Assembly (NCBI RefSeq): GCF_000236585.1
Contig: NC_017278.1
Span: 1,984,001-2,048,000 of the forward strand
Length of the DNA: 64,000 nt
Reading direction: 5' to 3'
From: Thermus sp. CCB_US3_UF1
Lineage (GTDB): Bacteria > Deinococcota > Deinococci > Deinococcales > Thermaceae
Position 1 is the first letter of the stretch. Each line of letters starts with the position of its first letter. The translations under genes and the position numbers were made by a program. Shown in pieces: positions 42,060 to 48,237 of the stretch. The notes under the pieces were generated by a model that made no database searches, had not been told where the DNA came from, and saw nothing but the letters and a program-made list of their open reading frames with translations.

Positions 42060-43263
42060 GGGCGTTGAGGGGCAGGCGCAGGCGGGCCACCAGGCCGGAC
42101 GGGCTCCCTGGGAGGAGGAAAAGCTGTCCCCCGTGGGCCTCGGCCACCTTTTTGGCCACGGAGAGGCCAAGCCCCTCCCCCGGCTTGCGGGAGGTGCGGA
42201 AGAAGGGCCGGCCCGCCTCCTTGAGGGCCGCCTCCGGCATGCCGGGCCCCTGGTCCCTCACCTCCAAGACCGCCTCGCCGCCTTCCGTCCAAAGCCCCAC
42301 CTCCACCCCCCGGCCCTCCCCGTGCAGGAAGGCGTTGTGCAAGAGGTTCCTCAGGGCTTGGGCGAGGAGAAGGGGGTCCCCCAGGAAGGGCAGGGCCTCC
42401 GGGCCCCGGTAGGGGACCCCGAAGGCCCTGGCCTCCTCCTGGGCCAGGGCCGCCAGGTCCAGGGCCACCCGCTCCACCCGTCCCTCCCGGGCCAGGACCA
42501 GGAGGGCCTCCACCAGGCGCTTCATGCGCAAAAGCTCCTCCTTGGCCGCGGCCAGGGCCTCCTCCCGGGAAAGGTAGCCTGCCTCCGCCGCTTCCAGCTG
42601 GGCCAGGGCCGCGGCCACCGGGGTCCTGAGCTCGTGGGCCGCGTCCCGGGTGAAGCGGCGCTCCCGCTCCAAAAAGGCCCCAAGCCGCTCCAGCATGTGG
42701 TTGAAGCTCTCCGCCAAGGCCTTGAGCTCCCCCCCGCCCTCCGGGGCCACCCGGTGGGACAGGTCCCCCGAGTCCGCCACCCGCCGGGCCACCTCGGTGA
42801 GGCGGGCCAGGGGCCTCAGGGCCACCCCCGCCAGGCTCGAGGCCAAGAGGGCGAAAAGGAGGGTAAGGACCCCCCCCACCCCCAGGAGGGCCAGGCGGAA
42901 GTTGCGCAGGGCCGCCGCGGCCCCCGGATCGTACCGGGCCACGGTGAGGGTCCCCCCCGGGACCTCCAGGGCCAGGACCCGCCACCCCTCCCGCCAGTAG
43001 GCCCCGGGGGGGAGGTCGGGCAGGGGGGGGAAGTTGGCGCTTTCCTGCCGCTCCTCCCCCTGGACCAGGCGGAAGGCGAACTCCCCCCTGGGGGGCCTCC
43101 GCCCCTCGGAAAGGGCGTGGACGTAGAGGAAGAGGGACTGGTCCAGATCGGCCTCCACCAGGCGCCTAAAGGCCAGGTAGCTGAGCCCGCCCTGGAAGAG
43201 GAGGGCTAGCCCCACGGCCAAGGCCAGGAAGAGGGCCAGCCGGGTCCTAAGGCTCATGCCCAA
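42031..43263 (-). CDS. Sensor histidine kinase
   Basis: This 410-residue kinase has TM1 (about 7-27), a periplasmic sensor region (about 30-120), TM2 (about 123-150), HAMP (about 150-200), an H-box with the phospho-His in RRFTRDAAHELRTPVAAA, an N-box NLLHNAFLHG, a G1 DQGPGMP and a G2 GEGLGLSVAKKVAEAHGG. The start overlaps the response-regulator stop by 17 bp. Together they form a two-component system divergent from the apbE operon, which it probably controls. The signal is unknown. Confidence 0.94.
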   Translation of the reverse strand: MGMSLRTRLALFLALAVGLALLFQGGLSYLAFRRLVEADLDQSLFLYVHALSEGRRPPRGEFAFRLVQGEERQESANFPPLPDLPPGAYWREGWRVLALEVPGGTLTVARYDPGAAAALRNFRLALLGVGGVLTLLFALLASSLAGVALRPLARLTEVARRVADSGDLSHRVAPEGGGELKALAESFNHMLERLGAFLERERRFTRDAAHELRTPVAAALAQLEAAEAGYLSREEALAAAKEELLRMKRLVEALLVLAREGRVERVALDLAALAQEEARAFGVPYRGPEALPFLGDPLLLAQALRNLLHNAFLHGEGRGVEVGLWTEGGEAVLEVRDQGPGMPEAALKEAGRPFFRTSRKPGEGLGLSVAKKVAEAHGGQLFLLPGSPSGLVARLRLPLNAPSAGASGPP

Positions 43264-43906
43264 GCCGGTACCCCCCGGGGACGGTGCGCACCACCTCGGG
43301 ATGGAGCTTCTGCCGCAGGTAATGGACGTAGACCTTCACCGCCCCCACCTTCTCCCCATCCCCGAAAACCCGCTCCGCCAGCTCCTCCGGGGAAAAAACC
43401 CGCCCCGGGTGCAGGAGGAAGACCTCCAGCAGGGCGAACTCCCTCAGGGAAAGGTCCACCCGCCGTCCGGCCAGGTAGACCGCCCGGCCCGCCAGGTCGG
43501 CCTCCAAAGGCCCCAGGCGCACCCGGCTTTCCTTCACCTCGGCCACCCGGCGCAACAGGGCCCGCACCCGGGCCAGGAGCTCCTCCAGGTGGAAGGGCTT
43601 CACCAGGTAGTCGTCCCCCCCCAGGTCCAGGCCCTGCACCCGGTCCTCCAGGGCATCCCGGGCGGTGAGGAAGAGGATGGGGCCCTTGTAGCCCGCCTGC
43701 CGCGCCTCCTGGGCCAGGCGGAACCCCCCATCGGGATCCTCGGGCAGGCGGACGTCCAGGACCAAAAGGTCGGGCTCCAGCTCGCAAAAGGCCTCCCGGG
43801 CCTCCTCGAGGCCCTTGGCCCAGCGCACCCCGTAGCCCTGGGCCCGCAAGGCCCCCTCCACCGCCCGGCCCAGGTGGGGCTCGTCCTCCAAAAGGAGCAT
43901 CTGCAC
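43247..43906 (-). CDS. OmpR/PhoB-family response regulator
   Basis: This 219-residue protein has a receiver domain with the acidic pair at Glu7/Asp8, phospho-acceptor Asp51 (LLVLDVRLPE), and Lys in YLVKPFH. The C-terminal winged helix ends KVYVHYLRQKL and RTVPGGYRLG. GTG 43904-43906 is preferred as start because CATACT (43918-43913) lies 6 nt upstream (leaderless). The DNA-binding family recognises direct repeats at about 11-bp spacing, exactly the pattern seen in its upstream region. Confidence 0.94.
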   Translation of the reverse strand: MQMLLLEDEPHLGRAVEGALRAQGYGVRWAKGLEEAREAFCELEPDLLVLDVRLPEDPDGGFRLAQEARQAGYKGPILFLTARDALEDRVQGLDLGGDDYLVKPFHLEELLARVRALLRRVAEVKESRVRLGPLEADLAGRAVYLAGRRVDLSLREFALLEVFLLHPGRVFSPEELAERVFGDGEKVGAVKVYVHYLRQKLHPEVVRTVPGGYRLGHEP

Positions 43907-43912
43907 GCTTCC

Positions 43913-43984
43913 AGTATGCCCCCCTCGGGTTAGGCCGGGGTTACCGCCCCCCCTAACCCTTCCCTAACCGCCTTCCCCTACCCT
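43913..43984. promoter_or_regulatory. Two-component operator: mirrored TAACCC direct-repeat pairs between divergent leaderless promoters
   Basis: The leftward promoter has -10 CATACT (43918-43913) and the rightward promoter has -10 TACCCT (43979-43984), each 6-7 nt before its start codon. On the minus strand TAACCC occurs at 43943-43938 and 43932-43927. On the plus strand TAACCC occurs at 43954-43959 and TAACCG at 43965-43970. Both pairs have an 11-bp period. The near copy ends 21-22 nt upstream of each predicted start, so both pairs occupy the -35 region. Confidence 0.7.
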
Positions 43985-43991
43985 TGGGGGC

Positions 43992-44765
43992 ATGGGCAGG
44001 TACGGGGCCAGATGGGAAGGCGTCCTGGGAAGCTTCCTGGAGGTCCAGCTCCTGGCCCCTCCTTGGCGCAAGGGGATGGCCTTCCGGTCGGTGGTGGCGG
44101 AGATAGAGCGTCTGGAAGGCCTCTTCAGCCGCTACCGGGAAAGCGAGCTCACCCGCCTGGTGCGCCAGGGCGGGGGGAGGCCAAGCCCCGAACTCCGGGA
44201 GGTCCTGGCCTGGGCCCTGAGGCTTCAGGAGGCCACGGGCGGGGCCTTCCACCCCGCCCCCCGGCACGGGGGGGAGGCCCTCCGCTTTCACGGGGAGGAG
44301 GTGGAGGTCCTGGCCCCCTTGGACCTGGACGGCCTGGCCAAGGGGTACATGGCCGACCGGGCCGCGGAGGCCGCCCTGAGGGCCGGGGCCCGGGCGGCCC
44401 TGGTAAACCTGGGGGGGGACCTGGCCCGCAAGGGACCGGGCTGGGCGGCGGTGGGGGTGGAGGCCCCCAGAGGCCCGGACAACGCCCCCCCGGCCCTGAT
44501 CCTGAAGCTGGGGGAAGGAGGGGTGGCCACCAGCGGGGTGCGCCACCGGGGAGCCCACCTCCTGGACCCCCGCACGGGGAAGCCCGCCCCTGGCCTCCAG
44601 GCCACGGTCCAAGCCCCCAGCGCCCTCCTGGCCGACGGCCTGGCCAAGGCCCTCTTCGTCCTGGGGCGGGAGGCGGGGGCGGTCCTAAAGGGGTTTGGCG
44701 CCCAAGGGTACCTCTTCGGCCCCCAAGGCCCCGTGCCCTGCCCAGAGGGAGGGAAGGATGCTTAG
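43992..44765 (+). CDS. apbE: ApbE-type FAD:protein FMN transferase, no signal peptide
   Basis: This 257-residue protein has the ApbE motifs ATGGAFHPAPR, LDLDGLAKGYMADRA, ALVNLGGDLA and GGVATSGVRHRGAHLLDPRTGKPAPG, with the metal and FAD-binding residues. ApbE links FMN to Ser/Thr of target proteins through a phosphoester bond. Most ApbE proteins are exported; here no signal peptide or lipobox is visible, so it is predicted cytosolic. It is the first gene of apbE-DUF2271-PepSY. ATG 43992 lies 7 nt after TACCCT, so the message is leaderless. Confidence 0.9.
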   Translation: MGRYGARWEGVLGSFLEVQLLAPPWRKGMAFRSVVAEIERLEGLFSRYRESELTRLVRQGGGRPSPELREVLAWALRLQEATGGAFHPAPRHGGEALRFHGEEVEVLAPLDLDGLAKGYMADRAAEAALRAGARAALVNLGGDLARKGPGWAAVGVEAPRGPDNAPPALILKLGEGGVATSGVRHRGAHLLDPRTGKPAPGLQATVQAPSALLADGLAKALFVLGREAGAVLKGFGAQGYLFGPQGPVPCPEGGKDA

Positions 44766-45297
44766 GCGCTACTACAGCCGGAGGAGCTTCTTCAGGCGGG
44801 TCCTGGGAGGGGTCTTGGCCCTGGGCCTGGTCCGGGCCCAGGGGAAGCCCTGGCCCCCGGGGATGGAGCTCAGGGTCAGCTTCGCCTACGGGGGCGGGGG
44901 GCTGCGCTACCGCGCCCCCTACCTGGCCGTCTACGTGGAGGACGAGCGGGGCCACCTGGTGCGGACCCTGGCCCTCTTCCTCATGCCGGGGAAGGGGGAG
45001 CGGTGGTGGAACGAGCTCCGGCGCTACTTCAGCCTGGGCAGCCTGGAAGCCATGCGCACCCTCTCCGGCCCCACCCGGCCCCCAGGCCGGTACACCGTGG
45101 CCTGGGACGGGAAGGACGAACGGGGCCAGGCCGTGGCCCAGGGCAACTATTACCTCTGCGTGGAGTACGCCCGGGAACATGGCCCCTACGAGCTTTTCCG
45201 GGAGAAGGTGGAGCTGGGCGAGAAGGCCTTTCAGAAGAGCTACTCCCTGAGGGGGGAGCTGGTGGAGGTGGCCCTTGACTACGGCAAGAAGGCCTAA
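44758..45297 (+). CDS. DUF2271 protein with Tat signal, candidate flavinylated subunit
   Basis: This 179-residue protein begins with a twin-arginine motif SRRSFFRR (residues 7-14) and a hydrophobic stretch ending near VRAQG (about residue 29), then a beta-rich DUF2271 domain. The segment LSGPTRPPGRYTVAWDGKD (102-120) corresponds to the family segment often written SGATRxPG; Thr106 is a candidate FMN acceptor for the adjacent ApbE. Start ATG 44758 overlaps apbE by 8 bp. Tat export of folded, cofactor-loaded proteins fits a cytosolic ApbE. The family assignment is from memory of motifs. Confidence 0.8.
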   Translation: MLRRYYSRRSFFRRVLGGVLALGLVRAQGKPWPPGMELRVSFAYGGGGLRYRAPYLAVYVEDERGHLVRTLALFLMPGKGERWWNELRRYFSLGSLEAMRTLSGPTRPPGRYTVAWDGKDERGQAVAQGNYYLCVEYAREHGPYELFREKVELGEKAFQKSYSLRGELVEVALDYGKKA

Positions 45298-45889
45298 GCT
45301 GGGGGCCAGCCCTTGGCGGACCCGGCTCTACACCTGGGCCCGGGGCCTGCACCTTTACCTTTCCATGTTTTCCCTCCTGGCCATGCTCTTCTTCGCCCTC
45401 ACCGGCCTCACCCTGAACCACCCGGAGTGGTTTGGGGAGGGAAGGGTGCGGAAGCTTTCCGGCACCTTGCCCCATGCGCCCTACCTGGAAGGGGAGAAGG
45501 TGGCCTGGCTGGCCCTGGCGGAGGACCTGCGGAGCCTCGGCCTCCGGGGGCGGGTGGCCGAGCACGGGGAAAGCGGCGGGACGGCCTGGCTTTCCTTCCG
45601 GGCCCCCGGGTATGGGGCGGATGTCCAGGTGGACCCCAGGACGGGGGCCTACACCCTGACCCTCAGCGAGGCCGGGCTGGTGGCCGCCCTCAACGACCTG
45701 CACAAGGGCCGGGACACGCCGGGGGCCTGGAGATGGGTTTTGGACCTTTCCGCTTCCCTCCTGGCCCTCCTCAGCCTCACCGGGCTGCTATTGGGCCTTT
45801 TCCTGCGCAAGACCCGGCGGGTAGCCCTCTTGACCCTCCTCCTGGGCCTTGGGCTCTTCGGCGGCGTGGCCCTTTGGGCCGCAGGCTAA
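45275..45889 (+). CDS. PepSY-associated transmembrane protein, likely heme/redox membrane partner
   Basis: This 204-residue protein starts at TTG 45275, which has GGAGGTG 6 nt upstream inside the DUF2271 gene (23-bp overlap). It has TM1 (about 26-46), an extracytoplasmic PepSY-like region (about 50-140), TM2 (about 153-174) and TM3 (about 180-200). Histidines at His26, His49 and His143 (LNDLHKG) fall where PepSY-TM proteins carry heme or metal ligands. Together with ApbE and the DUF2271 protein it suggests a membrane electron-transfer unit; partner and substrate are unknown. Confidence 0.75.
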   Translation: MTTARRPKLGASPWRTRLYTWARGLHLYLSMFSLLAMLFFALTGLTLNHPEWFGEGRVRKLSGTLPHAPYLEGEKVAWLALAEDLRSLGLRGRVAEHGESGGTAWLSFRAPGYGADVQVDPRTGAYTLTLSEAGLVAALNDLHKGRDTPGAWRWVLDLSASLLALLSLTGLLLGLFLRKTRRVALLTLLLGLGLFGGVALWAAG

Positions 45890-46371
45890 AGCTCGTCCAG
45901 GGCCTCCCTGGGGGTCCTGTACGCCCCCAGGTGGCCGCCTTGGCGCAAGGCCAAGGGGAAGAGGGGCTCCGGAGGCCCTTCCAGGGCCAGGAGGTTCTCC
46001 CCGCGGAAGACCCTAACCCCCTCCGGGGGATCCCCCTCCAGGCCAAAGGGGAAGAGGGCCAAAAACCCCGGTCCGGGCTTCCCTTCCCCTCGGTCCAGGT
46101 AAAGGGCCACGGGCTCCAGGTATCCCAGGAGGCGGGTGCGGTGCATCTCCCGGCGCAAGGCCTGGAAGGCCCGCAGGTCCGCGGCTCCCTGCCAGAGGAG
46201 GAGGTCCGCCTCGGCGGAAAGCCCCACCAGGCTGTAGAGGGCCAGGAAACCCCCCTTGGCCTGCCAGCGGGCGAAAAGCCCTGATAGCTCCTCCTTCAGG
46301 TGCTCCTGGACTTCCGCCTCGAGGCGGCGGAACTCCGGCAGGAGGCGGAAGAGGCTAAAGGCCCAAAGCAT
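45886..46371 (-). CDS. Truncated chlorite-dismutase-family paralogue downstream of hemQ
   Basis: This 161-residue protein shows the segment GFLALYSLVGLSAEADLLLW followed by LLGYLEPVALYL. It aligns by eye with GVYQVVTQKADLLFLNL and FARYLRPAYGFYSVV of the adjacent HemQ. It corresponds mainly to the N-terminal half of the fold; the C-terminal half with the heme-pocket residues appears shortened. It begins 3 bp after the hemQ stop, so the two are co-transcribed. It may dimerise with HemQ or act as a non-catalytic partner (inference). Confidence 0.6.
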   Translation of the reverse strand: MLWAFSLFRLLPEFRRLEAEVQEHLKEELSGLFARWQAKGGFLALYSLVGLSAEADLLLWQGAADLRAFQALRREMHRTRLLGYLEPVALYLDRGEGKPGPGFLALFPFGLEGDPPEGVRVFRGENLLALEGPPEPLFPLALRQGGHLGAYRTPREALDEL

Positions 46372-46374
46372 GCC

Positions 46375-47127
46375 TCAGTCTACCCCCAGGAAGCGGGCCA
46401 AAGCCTCCTCGGAGAGGTAGCGGCCCACGTAGAAGGGGCCGAACTCGCCAAAGCGGGCGGACACCTCGTCAAAGCGCATCTCGTAGACGATCTTCTTGAA
46501 CTGGAGGGGGTCTTCGCTGAAGAGGTCCACCCCCCATTCCCAGTCGTCCAGCCCCTGGGCGCCGCTAATCACCTGCAAGACCTTCCCCTGGTACTTCCGC
46601 CCCGTCTCCCCGTGGGCCTTCATCAGGGCTGCCCGCTCCCGGGCGGGGAGCATGTACCAGTTGTCCTGCCCCTCCCGGCGCTTGTTCATGGGGTAGAAGC
46701 AGACGTAGCCCGACTTGGGCACCTTGGGGGTCAGGCGGGGCTTCACATAGGGGGCCTCGGGGTCCAGGGGTCCGGTCTGGCTCCCCAGCTCCACCACGGA
46801 ATAGAAGCCGTAGGCCGGGCGCAGGTAACGGGCAAAGCGGCTTTTGTTGAGGCCTTCCTCCACCCCCAACAGGGCCTCCAGGTCGGGGCGGAGGTTGAGG
46901 AAGAGGAGGTCCGCCTTCTGGGTGACCACCTGGTAGACCCCAAAAGAGCCCTTCCCCTCCGCCTCCACCTCCCGCCAGGCGGCGAGGAGGGCCCGTACCT
47001 CCTCCCAGGCCGCCCGCCGCTCCGCCAAGGGGGCCTGCTGCCAGGCGGGGTAGTCCAGGTGGCGGAAATCGTGGAGGATGTGCCAGCCCTCGAGGGTAAA
47101 GGTGGGCTCGGGTACGTGCCCTTCCAT
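46375..47127 (-). CDS. hemQ: Coproheme decarboxylase (HemQ, chlorite-dismutase family)
   Basis: This 250-residue protein catalyses the last step of the coproporphyrin-dependent heme pathway, converting coproheme to heme b. The second half holds the conserved SGYVCFYPMNKRREGQDNWYMLP block with the catalytic Tyr, MKAHGETGRKY with the proximal His, and VISGAQGLDDWEWGVDLF. ATG 47125-47127 is chosen because TATAGT (47140-47135) lies 7 nt upstream. An earlier GTG (47136) is inside that -10. It is divergent from mscS. Confidence 0.93.
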   Translation of the reverse strand: MEGHVPEPTFTLEGWHILHDFRHLDYPAWQQAPLAERRAAWEEVRALLAAWREVEAEGKGSFGVYQVVTQKADLLFLNLRPDLEALLGVEEGLNKSRFARYLRPAYGFYSVVELGSQTGPLDPEAPYVKPRLTPKVPKSGYVCFYPMNKRREGQDNWYMLPARERAALMKAHGETGRKYQGKVLQVISGAQGLDDWEWGVDLFSEDPLQFKKIVYEMRFDEVSARFGEFGPFYVGRYLSEEALARFLGVD

Positions 47128-47134
47128 GGCCTTC

Positions 47135-47162
47135 ACTATACGGGGAAACCCCTTTGTATATT
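47135..47162. promoter_or_regulatory. Divergent leaderless promoters of hemQ and mscS
   Basis: The leftward -10 TATAGT (47140-47135) lies 7 nt before the hemQ ATG; the rightward -10 TATATT (47157-47162) lies 6 nt before the mscS ATG. The gap between the genes is 41 bp, so their promoters must be interleaved. Confidence 0.55.
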
Positions 47163-47168
47163 CACCCC

Positions 47169-48227
47169 ATGGCGACCCTGCTCCAGCTTGCCCTCACCCT
47201 CCTCCTGGCCCTGGTCCTGGGACGGTACGGGGCCCGGGCCCTGAACTTGTTGGGCCGCCTCACCCCCACGGCGCGGGACAACCGCTTGTTCCAGCTCCTA
47301 GGCTACGGGTGGTGGGGGATGGTCCTTCTGGCCGCCCTCAGCTACCTGGCCCACGCCCTGGGCCTTCCTCACGAGCCCTTCGCCTCCTGGGGGAAGGCCC
47401 TCACCCTATGGCTGGGGGCCCGGGGGCTTGCCGTCTTGGCGGTCTTGGGCCTGACCTTTCTGGCCTACCGCCTCATCCCCCTCCTCCTGGCCCGCCTCCC
47501 CGAGCCCGAGGAGGCCCTCACCCGGGAGGCGGTGCGGCGGCGTACCCTGCGGGCGGTTTCCGAATCCGTCCTCAAGGGCACGGTCCTGGTCCTGGGTGGG
47601 CTTCTCCTCCTCTCCAACCTGGGCCTCAACGTCACCGCCCTCCTGGCGGGGGCAGGGGTGGCGGGGCTCGCCCTGAGCTTTGCCGCCCAGAACCTAATCC
47701 GGGACTTCCTCAACGGCTTCTTCATCCTGCTGGAGGACCAGTACGGGGTGGGGGACATCGTGCAGATCGGCAACGTGGGCGGCCAGGTGGAGCGCTTCAC
47801 CCTGAGGCTCACGGTGCTGCGCGACCTGGAGGGCCGGGTCCACTTCCTCCCCAACTCCGAGGTGCGCCAGGTGACCGTCCTCACCCAGGAGTGGAGCCGG
47901 GCGGTGGTGGACGTGAGCGTGGCCTACAAGGAGGACCTGGACCGGGTCCTGGCGGTGCTCCGGGACGAGGTGGAGCGCTTCCATGGGGACCCCGAGTGGC
48001 GGGAGCGCTTCACCGAGGCCCCTGAGGTCCTGGGGGTCCAGGCCCTAGGGGAAAGCGGGGTGGTCCTCCGGGTGCTCTTCAGCACCAAGCCCGCCCAGCA
48101 GTGGCCGGTGGCCCGGGAGTTCCGCCGCCGCATCAAAAACCGCCTGGACCGGGAGGGGATTGAGATCCCTTACCCCCACCAGAAGGTCTACTTCGGCGAA
48201 CCCCTAAGGCTGGAAAAGGGGGTGTAG
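47169..48227 (+). CDS. MscS-type mechanosensitive channel
   Basis: This 352-residue protein has four hydrophobic segments before residue 190, a pore-lining TM3 with small residues (LLAGAGVAGLALSFAAQNLIRDFLNGFFIL), the beta-domain start DQYGVGDIVQIGNVGGQVE, LPNSEV, and the C-terminal alpha/beta vestibule. It releases solutes on osmotic down-shock. Start ATG 47169. Two genes (coiled-coil protein, rel) follow in the same direction. Confidence 0.93.
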   Translation: MATLLQLALTLLLALVLGRYGARALNLLGRLTPTARDNRLFQLLGYGWWGMVLLAALSYLAHALGLPHEPFASWGKALTLWLGARGLAVLAVLGLTFLAYRLIPLLLARLPEPEEALTREAVRRRTLRAVSESVLKGTVLVLGGLLLLSNLGLNVTALLAGAGVAGLALSFAAQNLIRDFLNGFFILLEDQYGVGDIVQIGNVGGQVERFTLRLTVLRDLEGRVHFLPNSEVRQVTVLTQEWSRAVVDVSVAYKEDLDRVLAVLRDEVERFHGDPEWRERFTEAPEVLGVQALGESGVVLRVLFSTKPAQQWPVAREFRRRIKNRLDREGIEIPYPHQKVYFGEPLRLEKGV

Positions 48228-48230
48228 GCT
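48225..48230 (+). promoter_or_regulatory. -10 element of the coiled-coil gene overlapping the mscS stop
   Basis: TAGGCT begins with the mscS TAG and ends 7 nt before ATG 48238 (spacer AAAGGGG). It may be a leaderless internal promoter, though AAAGGGG could also act as a ribosome-binding site. Confidence 0.4.
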
Positions 48231-48237
48231 AAAGGGG

